Shown here: piece after piece, positions 42,426 through 51,300 of the stretch
Layout of the letters: each line of letters opens with the position of its first letter
Numbering within the stretch: the first letter of the stretch is position 1
Origin: Arthrobacter sp. UNC362MFTsu5.1
GTDB taxonomy: Bacteria; Actinomycetota; Actinomycetes; Actinomycetales; Micrococcaceae
DNA length: 64,000 nt
Assembly (NCBI RefSeq): GCF_000685965.1
Contig: NZ_JMLE01000004.1
Span: 124,001-188,000 of the forward strand
Reading direction: 5' to 3'
Translations under genes and position numbers: made by a program
The notes under the pieces: model-generated
Seen by the model: only the letters and a program-made list of their open reading frames with translations
Told to the model about the DNA's origin: nothing
Databases searched by the model: none

Positions 42426-42773
42426 GTGATCACCAAGAACCTTTTCCTGCAGGGCGTTTTCCCCTTCGAAGGAGCGGGCCTCGACAAGCCCGCCCCCATC
42501 CACCGGGAGCTTGCCCACTTCGTTCCGGACGGAATCATCAACCAGACCCTCTACTTCCGGGGCGGGAACTCCAGTTCCGAGCTGATCACCGTGGTCCTGA
42601 TGCGCGACGGCGTGCCCATGCGGTATTTCCCCATCGGCGCCAAGAGCGACGTCCACGTGCCGCTCCGCGTGGTGGAGGACATCGAGGGCGGCTCGGTGAT
42701 TGAGGTGTTCCTGCTGGCGGCCGAGGGCGTGGCGGGCTTCGTGGTGATTGACCTGGGCATGGTGGAACACTGA
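42426..42773 (+). CDS. Small conserved protein of unknown function before nirB
   Basis: A 115-residue protein starting GTG 42426 with AAAGGATCC upstream. Beta-rich sequence such as NQTLYFRGGNSSSELITVVLMRDG, PIGAKSDVHVPLRVVEDI and EVFLLAAEGVAGFVVID suggests a compact cytoplasmic beta fold. There are no Cys, signal peptide or membrane segments. Its TGA overlaps the nirB ATG, so it is made together with nitrite reductase and is probably a partner or regulator of it. I do not recognise the family. Confidence 0.8.
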   Translation: MITKNLFLQGVFPFEGAGLDKPAPIHRELAHFVPDGIINQTLYFRGGNSSSELITVVLMRDGVPMRYFPIGAKSDVHVPLRVVEDIEGGSVIEVFLLAAEGVAGFVVIDLGMVEH

Positions 42774-45379
42774 TGACCGCCGTCACAGACAAGACGCAGC
42801 CCACGTCCCAGCACAAAGGACAGCACAACGCCCAGCACAGGTTGCCCGGCCCTGTTCCCGCGTCGAAGGGCAAGCGGCCGCCCGGAACACGGGACGCCCG
42901 CCGTCGGCTGGTGGTGATCGGCAACGGCATGGCCGGTGCCCGGGCCGTGGAGGAAATCCTTGCCCGCGGCGGCGCCGAGCAGTTCACCATCACCATGTTC
43001 GGCGACGAGCCCTACGGCAACTACAACCGGATCATGCTCAGCCACGTCCTCTCCGGCGAGGAAAGCGACGCGGACATCTTCCTGAACTCCCTGCACTGGT
43101 ACCAGGACAACAACATCACGCTGCACGCCGGGGTGCGGGTGGAACGGATCGACCGGTTCACCAAATACGTCTTCGCCAACAACGGCCACGTAGTCCCGTA
43201 TGACGTGCTGATCATCGCTACCGGCAGCCAGTCATTCATGCCGCCCATGGACGGCCTGTACACCCCCAGCGGCTCCATCAAGCCCGGGGTCTTCACGTTC
43301 CGCACCATCGATGACACCCGCAACATGGTGAAGCACGCGCAGGACGAAGGCCATCCCTCGGACAGGCGACGCAGGGCCGTGGTGATCGGCGGCGGCCTGC
43401 TGGGGCTCGAAGCCGCGCGCGGGCTCCAAAGCCACGGCATCGACGTGGACGTGGTGCACTCCGGCGGGCACCTCATGAACGCCCAGATGGGGCCCGACGG
43501 CGGCGCGATCCTGCGCCGGAGCGTCGAAGCGCTCGGGATCCGGGTGCATACCGGCAGCCGCACCACCGCGGTCCTGGGCACGGACAAGGTCACCGGCGTC
43601 CGGCTGCGGGACCGGCCGGACATCGACTGCGACATGGTGGTGGTGGCCGCCGGAATCCGCCCGAACGTGGATGTCGCCGTCCTCAGCGGACTGCATGTGG
43701 AACGCGCCATCGTGGTGGACGACCAGCTGCGCGTGGTGGACGAGGACGACATCTATGCCGTGGGCGAATGCGTCCAGCACCGCGGCGAGGTCTACGGCCT
43801 GGTGGCCCCTCTCTGGGAGCAGGCCGTGGTGCTCGCCAACCACGTCACGGGCGCGGACTCTGCCGCGGCGTACCTTGGCTCCCGGATCGCCACGAAACTC
43901 AAGGTTGCCGGCGTCGAGGTCGCTTCCATGGGCCTGCAGGGCCCGGAACGGGAGACGGACGAACACATCGTGTTCTCCGAGCCCAGCCGCGGGGTGTTCA
44001 AGTCCATCGTCATCCGGGACAACAAGATGGTGGGCGCCACGCTCCTCGGTGACAGCCGCAAGGTGGCCTACCTGACCCAGGCCTTCGACAAGGGGCTGCC
44101 CCTGCCGGAGGAGCGGATCGCGCTGATGTTCGACCTGGGCGGTCCCGGGGAGGAACAGGGCGTGGCCGAGCTCAACGACGACGCCCAGGTGTGCAACTGC
44201 AACGGCGTCAGCAAGAAATCCCTGGTGGATGCGGTCAAAGGCGGGTGCAACACCGTGGCCGGCGCCATGGACGCCACGCGGGCCGGCAAAGGCTGCGGTT
44301 CCTGCAAGCTGCTGGTGAAGCAGGTGGTGGAATGGGCGGCCGACGGCGACGTGGCGGAGGACCCGGCTGCCAGCTATTACGTCCCGGGCGTCCCGCTGGA
44401 CAAGGCCTCGCTGATGGCGGCCATCCGCAAGCAGGGGCTCCGCTCGGTGTCCTCCGTGTTCGCCGCCCTGGCGCCGGGCAGCGCGGAGGATGCGAAATCG
44501 AAGATGGGCCTGGCGTCGCTGATGAAGATGATGCTGGCGGACCAGTACATCGATGAGCGGGACGCCCGGTTCATCAACGACCGCGTGCACGCGAACATCC
44601 AGCGGGACGGCACGTTCTCCGTGGTGCCGCAGATGAAGGGCGGCGTGACCTCCGTGCAGCAGCTGCGCCGGATTGCCGACGTCGCAGAGAAGCACAACAT
44701 CCCGCTGATCAAGCTCACCGGCGGGCAGCGCATCGACCTGCTGGGTGTGCCCAAGGAGGACCTGCCGCAGGTCTGGGCGGACCTGGACATGCCGTCCGGC
44801 TACGCCTACGGGAAGAGCTTCCGCACGGTCAAGACGTGCGTGGGCAAGGACTTCTGCCGCTACGGGACCGGCGATTCCACCAGGCTGGGCATCGACATCG
44901 AGTCGCGGTTCCAGGGCATCGAGGCGCCGGCCAAACTGAAGCTGGCGGTGTCCGGCTGCCCGCGGAACTGCGCCGAGTCGCTGGTCAAGGACGTGGGCGT
45001 GGTGGCCGTTGAAGGCGGCCGCTGGGAAATCTATGTCGGGGGAGCGGCCGGCGCCCACATCCGCAAAGGCGACCTGCTGGCCACCGTCGATGACCCGGAG
45101 GAGGTCAAGGTGCTGACGGGCCGGTTCATGCAGTACTACCGGGAGAACGCCAACTGGCTGGAACGGACGTACTCGTTCGTGCCGCGGGTGGGCATCGACC
45201 ACATCCGGGCTGTCGTGGTGGACGATGCCGAGGGCCTTGCCGACGGGTTGGACGCCGCGATGCAGGCCTCCGTGGACAGCTATATGGATCCGTGGACTGA
45301 ACGCGACGATCCGCTGACACCCGGGCAGTTCCGCACCTCGCTGCCGCTGACGGTGCTTCCCCAGGTGCCGGTCCGATGA
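42773..45379 (+). CDS. nirB: Assimilatory nitrite reductase (NADH), large subunit
   Basis: An 868-residue enzyme reducing nitrite to ammonium with six electrons. Order of parts: FAD domain (VVIGNGMAGARAVEEIL near residue 45), NAD domain (VVIGGGLLGLEAARGL near 205), a BFD-like [2Fe-2S] domain with CNCNG and GKGCGSC (about 473-510), and the sirohaem/[4Fe-4S] domain with KTCVGKDFC (about 688) and SGCPRNC (about 728). The N-terminal 40 residues are an unstructured polar extension. ATG 42773 overlaps the previous stop and the TGA overlaps the nirD ATG. Confidence 0.96.
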   Translation: MTAVTDKTQPTSQHKGQHNAQHRLPGPVPASKGKRPPGTRDARRRLVVIGNGMAGARAVEEILARGGAEQFTITMFGDEPYGNYNRIMLSHVLSGEESDADIFLNSLHWYQDNNITLHAGVRVERIDRFTKYVFANNGHVVPYDVLIIATGSQSFMPPMDGLYTPSGSIKPGVFTFRTIDDTRNMVKHAQDEGHPSDRRRRAVVIGGGLLGLEAARGLQSHGIDVDVVHSGGHLMNAQMGPDGGAILRRSVEALGIRVHTGSRTTAVLGTDKVTGVRLRDRPDIDCDMVVVAAGIRPNVDVAVLSGLHVERAIVVDDQLRVVDEDDIYAVGECVQHRGEVYGLVAPLWEQAVVLANHVTGADSAAAYLGSRIATKLKVAGVEVASMGLQGPERETDEHIVFSEPSRGVFKSIVIRDNKMVGATLLGDSRKVAYLTQAFDKGLPLPEERIALMFDLGGPGEEQGVAELNDDAQVCNCNGVSKKSLVDAVKGGCNTVAGAMDATRAGKGCGSCKLLVKQVVEWAADGDVAEDPAASYYVPGVPLDKASLMAAIRKQGLRSVSSVFAALAPGSAEDAKSKMGLASLMKMMLADQYIDERDARFINDRVHANIQRDGTFSVVPQMKGGVTSVQQLRRIADVAEKHNIPLIKLTGGQRIDLLGVPKEDLPQVWADLDMPSGYAYGKSFRTVKTCVGKDFCRYGTGDSTRLGIDIESRFQGIEAPAKLKLAVSGCPRNCAESLVKDVGVVAVEGGRWEIYVGGAAGAHIRKGDLLATVDDPEEVKVLTGRFMQYYRENANWLERTYSFVPRVGIDHIRAVVVDDAEGLADGLDAAMQASVDSYMDPWTERDDPLTPGQFRTSLPLTVLPQVPVR

Positions 45380-45693
45380 ACGCGGGCTTCAACCTGGGCC
45401 CGGTGGACCAGATCCCGTTCGGTGAGGGGCGGGCCTTCGGCGTCGACGGGGAGCAGGTGGCGGTGTTCCGGCTCCGCGACGGGAGCCTTCGGGCGCTGTC
45501 CGCCGTGTGCCCGCACAAGGGCGGCCCGATCGCGGACGGCACCATCGACCAGGACCTGGTCCTGTGCCCGTTGCACCAAAACGCCTTCAGCCTGGACACC
45601 GGCTGTTCCACCACCGGCGCCGAACCTCTGACCAGCTACGACGTCCAAATGGATAACCATCAGAATATTATTCTGCGTACCGCCGCACGATAG
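45376..45693 (+). CDS. nirD: Nitrite reductase small subunit
   Basis: A 105-residue Rieske-type subunit. The [2Fe-2S] ligands are Cys and His in CPHKGGPI and CPLHQNAF. It pairs with NirB. ATG 45376 overlaps the nirB stop (ATGA). Confidence 0.95.
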   Translation: MNAGFNLGPVDQIPFGEGRAFGVDGEQVAVFRLRDGSLRALSAVCPHKGGPIADGTIDQDLVLCPLHQNAFSLDTGCSTTGAEPLTSYDVQMDNHQNIILRTAAR

Positions 45694-45805
45694 GTGAATT
45701 TATTCGGCATATCCCCTTTCAACTGTTGTCTGCGTCACTGACGGTTCCGCCGGGCTTGTAAACTGGGGAGGCCGCGCGAACTTCGACGCCCTGCGAGTTT
45801 TGGTC

Positions 45806-45846
45806 CGGATAATTGCCCCAAACGGGGGATAAACCCGAATTATCCG
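45806..45846. promoter_or_regulatory. Inverted repeat upstream of the amino acid permease
   Basis: CGGATAATT (45806-45814) and AATTATCCG (45838-45846) are perfect inverted arms 23 bases apart, with CCCC/GGGG nested between them. It lies 55 bases before the permease start and downstream of a TAAACT -10-like box at 45758-45763. It could be an operator or an mRNA hairpin. Confidence 0.45.
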
Positions 45847-45900
45847 AACCTAAGCTCCGCGTTCCTGAGCCGGCCATCCCCCGACCCACAAGGAACAGTT

Positions 45901-47361
45901 GTGCCACAAAGTACCCCCACAGAACTCGTGAGCCCGCCGGCGCAATCCGCCGTCGTCGACTCCACCCTCAGCGCCGAGGGCTACAAGAAGTCCCTGAGCG
46001 GCCGCCAGGTCACCATGATCGCCATGGGCGGCGCCATCGGCGTCGGCCTCTTCATGGGTGCCGGCGGACGCCTGGCCTCCACCGGCCCCGCGCTGATCTT
46101 CTCCTACGCCATTGCCGGCGTCATCGCGTACCTGCTGATGCGCGCGCTCGGCGAACTCATCATGTACCGCCAGACGTCGGGTTCCTTCGTCAGCTACGCC
46201 GGCGAAATGTTCGGCAAGAAGGGCGCGTACCTGTCCGGCTGGATGTACTTCATCAACTGGGCCATGACCGGCATCGCCGAGCTCATCGCGATCGGACTGT
46301 ACTTCCAGTTCTTCTTCCCCAACGTGCCCGTTGAACTGTCGGCCATCGCAGCACTGCTGCTGCTGGTGGGCGTCAACCTCCTGAGCGTCAAGGCGTTCGG
46401 CGAATTCGAATTCTGGGCCTCCTGCCTCAAGGTCGGCGCCATCGTGATCTTCCTGGCAGTGGGCACCTTCATGGTGGTTACCAACGCCCAGGTGGGCGAC
46501 GGCCACGCATCGGTCAACAACCTCTTCGCGGCCGAAGGCGGAATGTTCCCCAAGGGTGCACTCGTCATGATCCTGGTCCTGAACGCCGTGATCTTCGCCT
46601 ACAACGGCATCGAGCTCGTCGGCATTACGGCCGGCGAAATGCAGGACCCCGCCAAGGAAGTGCCCAAGGCGATCCGCGCCGTCGTGTTCCGCATCGTGGT
46701 GTTCTACGTCGGTTCCGTGACGCTGCTGGCCATGCTGCTGCCGTCTGACCAGTACGTGGCCGGCACCTCGCCGTTCGTCACCGTGTTCGGCCAGATGGGC
46801 CTGGGCTGGATGGGCGACGTCATGAACATGATCGTCATCACCGCCGCACTGTCCTCCTGCAACTCGGGCCTGTACTCGATCGGCCGGATCTTCCGCACCA
46901 TGGCCAACAACGGCCACGCCCCGGAATGGCTGACCCGGATGTCCAAGAGCCACGTGCCGTACGCCGCCATCCTGGCCATCGGCGCCGTGTACCTCGTCGG
47001 GATCCTGCTGAACATCTGGCTGGGCGGCTCGCACGCGTTCGACCTTGCCCTCAACTCCGCCTCGATCGGCGTGATCTTCACGTGGGGCGCCATCTTCGCC
47101 AGCCAGATCGCGCTGCGCAAGAAAAAGGGCAAGGTCTCCTCCCTGCCCGCGCCCGGCGGAACCTGGAGCAGCTGGGCCGGCCTGGTTGCCCTGCTGGCCA
47201 TCACGGTGCTGATCGGCTTCGACACCATGACCAGCAAGTCCGGCGAGGTCTTCCACCTGGGCCTCTGGACCCTGGCCACCATCCCGTTCTTCGCCCTGGT
47301 GCTGTGGCTCGGCTGGCAGAAGGTCCGGAACAACGAACCGAAGAGCGAGCTCTTCAGCTAA
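45901..47361 (+). CDS. Amino acid permease (AAT/APC family, asparagine-permease-like)
   Basis: A 486-residue permease with about twelve membrane segments. The first carries QVTMIAMGGAIGVGLFMGAG, the usual substrate/ion-binding kink of AAT-family carriers, then LGELIMYRQTSGSFVSYAGE. The sequence is closest in feel to AnsP-type L-asparagine permeases, but specificity cannot be read directly. The start is GTG 45901, preceded by AAGGAACAGTT. A strong terminator follows. Confidence 0.88.
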   Translation: MPQSTPTELVSPPAQSAVVDSTLSAEGYKKSLSGRQVTMIAMGGAIGVGLFMGAGGRLASTGPALIFSYAIAGVIAYLLMRALGELIMYRQTSGSFVSYAGEMFGKKGAYLSGWMYFINWAMTGIAELIAIGLYFQFFFPNVPVELSAIAALLLLVGVNLLSVKAFGEFEFWASCLKVGAIVIFLAVGTFMVVTNAQVGDGHASVNNLFAAEGGMFPKGALVMILVLNAVIFAYNGIELVGITAGEMQDPAKEVPKAIRAVVFRIVVFYVGSVTLLAMLLPSDQYVAGTSPFVTVFGQMGLGWMGDVMNMIVITAALSSCNSGLYSIGRIFRTMANNGHAPEWLTRMSKSHVPYAAILAIGAVYLVGILLNIWLGGSHAFDLALNSASIGVIFTWGAIFASQIALRKKKGKVSSLPAPGGTWSSWAGLVALLAITVLIGFDTMTSKSGEVFHLGLWTLATIPFFALVLWLGWQKVRNNEPKSELFS

Positions 47362-47380
47362 CGCTTTTCACCCAAGCAGT

Positions 47381-47431
47381 ACGACGACGGCGGCGGTCAC
47401 CTTCCAAGGCGGCCGCCGTCGTCGTCCCCGT
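47381..47431 (+). terminator. Terminator of the amino acid permease gene
   Basis: ACGACGACGGCGGC (47381-47394) and GCCGCCGTCGTCGT (47412-47425) form a perfect 14-bp stem around 17 bases (which can fold further, CCTT/AAGG), followed by CCCCGTCTTTT. Confidence 0.75.
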
Positions 47432-47450
47432 CTTTTGAGCGCCCGGGGGA

Positions 47451-47536
47451 AGCGCGAGCGGACACTTGAGGCCCCCGGAGGAGCGCGAGCGGACACTTGA
47501 GCCCCTGGTGCAGGGCCATAACTGTCCGTTCGCGCT
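47451..47536. repeat. Dispersed repeat family AGCGCGAGCGGACACTTGAG, three units
   Basis: AGCGCGAGCGGACACTTGAG occurs as exact direct copies at 47451-47470 and 47482-47501. An inverted relative, AACTGTCCGTTCGCGCT, lies at 47520-47536, so the second and third copies form a hairpin. A fourth copy, 18/20 identical, is inside a coding start at 51315-51334. Confidence 0.85.
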
Positions 47537-47542
47537 GAGTGG

Positions 47543-48295
47543 TCAGGCCTTAAGGTGCCGGGCGAAGTGGTCTTCGATCCGCTGCCAGGCCTCCGCCGCC
47601 GCTTCCGGGTCCGGCTTGACGCCCATGACGCGGAAGAGCGGGCGCAGCACGCGGGGTCCTTCCTCGGCGTCGTTCATGAACGCGTGTCCGGCGCCGTCGA
47701 ATTCCTTGATGTCGTGCTCGATGCCCAGCTTGTCCAGCGCGGTTTCCAGTTTCGCAGCGGCGCCAGGCAGGGAGCGGTCCGCCTTGCCGAAATTGCCCAC
47801 CACGGGACAGGCGCCGAGTAGCGCTTCCTCCGGGTTCCTGGGCAGCCTGCCGTAATTGACGGCCGCGGCGTCGAAACCGTCCTTGGCGATCAGCAGTGCG
47901 AAGCCGCCGCCCATGCAGAAGCCGATGACGCCGATCTTGCCGTTGGTGCGCCCCGATTCCTCCAGCCAGTCCCGCGCTGCGGCGAGGTCCGCGAAGGCCT
48001 TACCCGAGCCGGACAGGAGCGAGCGCATGGTGGAGACCAGGCAGCGCCGCGGTCCGCCGTCGCTGAAGAGGTCCACCGCCAGGGTCAGGTACCCGGCGGC
48101 TGCCAGCCGGTCCGCCTGGCGCCGCGAGATGTCGTTGAGGCCGAATGCCTCATGGATCATCAGGACGGCCGGAAACGGCCCTGTCCCGGATGGCTCCGCA
48201 AGGTAGCCGCGCAGGTTGGCGGAGCCGACGGCGGATGCTCCGCCGTGAGGGGTGCCCGCGGGGGTGCCCGCGCCGCTGAGGTCGATGATCGTCAT
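47543..48295 (-). CDS. Dienelactone hydrolase family protein
   Basis: A 250-residue alpha/beta hydrolase. The nucleophile elbow GFCMGGGF carries Cys as in dienelactone hydrolases, and GAGHAFMND holds the catalytic His; LMIHEAFGLNDISRR is the oxyanion region. The substrate is unknown; no chlorocatechol or protocatechuate genes are adjacent. ATG 48295 gives MTIIDLSG; eleven further in-frame codons upstream look non-coding. Confidence 0.9.
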   Translation of the reverse strand: MTIIDLSGAGTPAGTPHGGASAVGSANLRGYLAEPSGTGPFPAVLMIHEAFGLNDISRRQADRLAAAGYLTLAVDLFSDGGPRRCLVSTMRSLLSGSGKAFADLAAARDWLEESGRTNGKIGVIGFCMGGGFALLIAKDGFDAAAVNYGRLPRNPEEALLGACPVVGNFGKADRSLPGAAAKLETALDKLGIEHDIKEFDGAGHAFMNDAEEGPRVLRPLFRVMGVKPDPEAAAEAWQRIEDHFARHLKA

Positions 48296-48419
48296 GGGGC
48301 GGACCTTCCGTTGGCGGTTGCTGTCCACCCGAGAATCTCACAAAAAACGGCGGGCATCCCCCAAAGGAATGCCCGCCGCGTTGCCCGTGGCAGCGGCCGA
48401 AGCCACCGCCTGGGATGCT

Positions 48420-48596
48420 CTAGTCTCTTTTGAACTCGTCCTTCACGTTTTCGCCAACTTTCTTGGCGTCAGCAACAACCTGGTCCTTCTGACCCTCTGC
48501 GCGCAGACGGTCATTGTCCGTGGCGTTGCCGGCCGCTTCCTTGGCCTTGCCGCCGAGGTGCTCTGCTTCGTTCTGAATTTTGTCGCCGATACCCAT
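48420..48596 (-). CDS. CsbD family stress protein
   Basis: A 58-residue, highly charged protein. MGIGDKIQNEAEHLGGKAKEA and NDRLRAEGQKDQ are typical of CsbD-like general-stress proteins. ATG 48596 follows GAGAGG; an upstream GTG at 48608 would leave the Shine-Dalgarno inside the coding sequence. The function is unknown in general. The region upstream (48609-48700) is unusually AT-rich for the window and likely holds its promoter. Confidence 0.9.
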   Translation of the reverse strand: MGIGDKIQNEAEHLGGKAKEAAGNATDNDRLRAEGQKDQVVADAKKVGENVKDEFKRD

Positions 48597-48752
48597 GGTG
48601 TATTCCACCTCTCGTTGCCGGTAAAAAAACTAAGCGGTTTCACCATAACACAAAGCATGCTTACTAATTCAAGGAATAAGTCCATGAGTTAGGCAAGGTC
48701 CATCCGGCGTCGTGCCGTGACGGTTGTCGGCGCTGCCGGATAGGCTCGGGGC

Positions 48753-49226
48753 ATGGACCACAAGACCACCCTCGCCCGTCACGTCAACGCCAGCCCGGAC
48801 AAGGTGTGGGCCGTGATCTCGGACATCCCGGGCTCCGCCGCCACCCTCTCCGGAGTCGACTCCGTCCAGATGCTCAGCGAGGGCGGATATGGCGAAGGCA
48901 CCCGATGGAAGGAAACCCGCACCATGATGGGCCGGGCCGAAACCGTGGAAATGTGGGTGTCCCAGGCCGAACCGCCGTCGGCCGCCAGGGCCGGCACCAC
49001 AACCGTCAAGGCGCTCCAGGGCGGCGCGGACTACACCACGCGGTTCATTCTTGCCGAGCGCGACGGCGGGACGGACCTGACTTTGACCTTCGGCGCCGAG
49101 GTGGTCAAGCCCACGCTCCTGAGCAAAGTCATGATGGCCCTCTTCGGCAGGATCGGCATGAGCATGACCAGGAAAATGCTGGCCAGGGACCTGTCCGAGA
49201 TTGCTGCGAAGGCCGAGTCCCTCTGA
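48753..49226 (+). CDS. SRPBCC family protein
   Basis: A 157-residue START-like (polyketide_cyc2) protein. HKTTLARHVNASPDKVWAVISDI at the start and an amphipathic C-terminal helix (MSMTRKMLARDLSEIAAKAES) are typical of ligand-binding SRPBCC folds. The ligand is unknown. Its TGA overlaps the ATG of the pentapeptide gene (TGATG). Confidence 0.88.
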   Translation: MDHKTTLARHVNASPDKVWAVISDIPGSAATLSGVDSVQMLSEGGYGEGTRWKETRTMMGRAETVEMWVSQAEPPSAARAGTTTVKALQGGADYTTRFILAERDGGTDLTLTFGAEVVKPTLLSKVMMALFGRIGMSMTRKMLARDLSEIAAKAESL

Positions 49227-49918
49227 TGGCGGGCAGGCCCGCCGCAGGAAGTGGTACCGCAGGAAGAGCGCCCAAGGTGACGGCGCCGAGGCTCTCGCCG
49301 GTCCGGCTTGAGGAGCTCCGCGATGAGCCGTCCCCGGATTTCCAGCGCGGCGAAAGGTACGACGGCGTCAGGTTCAGCCGCGCTGACGCCGACGGACTCG
49401 AGCTGAGCGGCACGGACTTCGCCGAGTGTGAATTCGAGGGCGCCTCCTTCAACGAAACACAGCTCCGCGGCGCCACCTTCCGGGACTGCGTCCTGGTCGA
49501 CGTCTACGCCCCCGTGTTTACCGCCGCGCGGGCCACGCTCCGCGACGTCGAGATCAGCAATCCACGGTGGGGTTCGGCGGAACTGTACGAGAGCGGCTGG
49601 ACGTCGGTGCGGATCGACGGCGGCAAGCTGGACTACGTCAACCTCCGCGGCTCAAGGCTGACGGACGTGCAGATCAGCGACTGCATCATCAACGAGCTGG
49701 ACCTTGGCTCCGTGACGGGTACACGCGTGGCCCTGAAGAACTGCACCATCGGCACCCTGGACCTGGCCGGTGCGAAGTTCAAGGACTTCGACCTGCGCGG
49801 CACTGACTTCCGCACCATCAGTGGACTCGAGAGCCTGGCCGGCGTGGTGATCGACGACTACCAGCTGAGCCTGCTGGCACCGCTCCTGGCAGCCCATCTC
49901 GGCATCACTGTCCTCTAG
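49226..49918 (+). CDS. Pentapeptide repeat protein
   Basis: A 230-residue protein with tandem A(D/N)LXX-like repeats between about residues 60 and 200, e.g. LELSGTDFAECEFEGASF, ETQLRGATFRD, LDYVNLRGSRLTDVQI and LDLAGAKFKDFDLRGTDF. These form a right-handed beta-helix. Some relatives mimic DNA and protect gyrase (Qnr/MfpA), but nothing specific shows that here. ATG 49226 is coupled to the preceding SRPBCC gene. Confidence 0.88.
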   Translation: MAGRPAAGSGTAGRAPKVTAPRLSPVRLEELRDEPSPDFQRGERYDGVRFSRADADGLELSGTDFAECEFEGASFNETQLRGATFRDCVLVDVYAPVFTAARATLRDVEISNPRWGSAELYESGWTSVRIDGGKLDYVNLRGSRLTDVQISDCIINELDLGSVTGTRVALKNCTIGTLDLAGAKFKDFDLRGTDFRTISGLESLAGVVIDDYQLSLLAPLLAAHLGITVL

Positions 49919-49957
49919 CCTCCAGACTGGCGGCTGGCGGGTTCCTGCGTAACCCGG

Positions 49958-50005
49958 TTGACCCCTTGCGGCCGCAGTGTAATCTTTATAGAACGAACGG
50001 TCGGT
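49958..50005 (+). promoter_or_regulatory. Promoter and TetR-type operator of the thiolase operon
   Basis: TTGACC (49958-49963), 16 bases and TAATCT (49980-49985) precede CGAACGGTCGGT (49994-50005), at the expected start of transcription. The operator matches CGAACGGACGGT at 63663-63674, upstream of paaZ, in 11 of 12 positions, so one TetR-family regulator such as PaaR probably controls both. Confidence 0.65.
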
Positions 50006-50070
50006 AAATTAGGCCCCGAGCTCTTGCCGCCGCAGATGACATTGCCGTTAATCGCGTGAAGGGTGTTTCC

Positions 50071-51300
50071 ATGGCCTCAGCAGTAGCAGGACCGCAGGCA
50101 TTTCTGGTGGGCGGTGCCCGGACACCGGTGGGCCGTTACGGAGGAGCGCTCTCCGCGGTCCGCCCGGATGACCTCGCCGCCCTCGTGGTCCGCGAGGCCG
50201 TCACCCGCGCAGGCCTTGACCCCGATTCCATCGACGAGGTGATCCTCGGCAACGCCAACGGCGCCGGCGAGGAAAACCGCAACGTGGCCCGCATGGCCAC
50301 CCTGCTGGCAGGCCTGCCCCTCCACATCCCCGGCATCACCGTCAACCGGCTGTGCGCCTCCGGCCTGAGCGCCATCATCATGGCCAGCCAGATGATCAAG
50401 TCCGGTGCAGCTGACATCGTGATCGCCGGCGGCGTCGAGTCGATGAGCCGTGCCCCCTGGGTGCAGGAAAAGCCGCAGACCGCCTTCGCGAAGCCCGGCG
50501 CCATCTTCGACACCTCCATCGGCTGGCGCTTCGCCAATCCGCTGTTCCAGAAGGGCGAGCTGTCCCGCGACGGCAAGATGACCTACTCCATGCCGGAAAC
50601 GGCAGAGGAAGTGGGCCGCGTGGACGGCATCTCCCGCGAAGACGCCGACGCCTTCGCCGTCCGCTCGCACGAACGCTCCCTCGCGGCCATCGCGGCCGGC
50701 CGGTTCAAGGACGAAATCGTCCCGGTGACGGTCAAGACCCGCAAGGGCGAAACGGTAGTGGACACCGACGAAGGCCCCCGCGCCGGCACCACCATGGACG
50801 TGCTCGCCGGGCTCCGCCCCGTGGTCAAGGGCGGCTCGATCGTCACCGCCGGCAACTCCTCCACGCTGAACGACGGCGCCTCAGCGATCATCGTGGCCTC
50901 CGAAGCGGCCATCGAAAGGCTCGGCCTCACGCCCCGGGCCCGCATCGTGGACGGCGCCTCCGCCGGCTGCGAACCCGAGATCATGGGTATCGGGCCTGTC
51001 CCGGCCACGCAGAAAGTCCTCAAGCGCAGCGGGTACAGTGTGGGCGACCTCGGCGCGGTCGAACTCAACGAAGCCTTTGCCACCCAGTCGCTCGCCAGCA
51101 TGCGGCGGCTCGGCCTGGACCCGGAGATTGTTAACCGCGACGGCGGCGCCATCAGCCTGGGGCACCCGCTCGGTTCCAGCGGCTCACGGATCGCCATCAC
51201 CCTGCTGGGCCGGATGGAACGCGAGGACGCCAGGATGGGCCTGGCCACCATGTGCATCGGCGTCGGCCAGGGCACCGCGATGCTGCTGGAGCGCGTGTAA
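50071..51300 (+). CDS. Acetyl-CoA C-acyltransferase (thiolase) of the phenylacetate regulon
   Basis: A 409-residue thiolase. The acylation Cys is Cys95 in TVNRLCASGLSAI, with GHPLGSSGSR (His) and CIGVGQGTAM (Cys) at the end. In phenylacetate degradation such enzymes release acetyl-CoA from beta-ketoadipyl-CoA. ATG 50071 has AAGGGTG upstream, chosen over GTG 50056. The stop overlaps the next ATG (TAATG). The shared operator with paaZ supports a paa role, but general beta-oxidation is not excluded. Confidence 0.9.
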   Translation: MASAVAGPQAFLVGGARTPVGRYGGALSAVRPDDLAALVVREAVTRAGLDPDSIDEVILGNANGAGEENRNVARMATLLAGLPLHIPGITVNRLCASGLSAIIMASQMIKSGAADIVIAGGVESMSRAPWVQEKPQTAFAKPGAIFDTSIGWRFANPLFQKGELSRDGKMTYSMPETAEEVGRVDGISREDADAFAVRSHERSLAAIAAGRFKDEIVPVTVKTRKGETVVDTDEGPRAGTTMDVLAGLRPVVKGGSIVTAGNSSTLNDGASAIIVASEAAIERLGLTPRARIVDGASAGCEPEIMGIGPVPATQKVLKRSGYSVGDLGAVELNEAFATQSLASMRRLGLDPEIVNRDGGAISLGHPLGSSGSRIAITLLGRMEREDARMGLATMCIGVGQGTAMLLERV

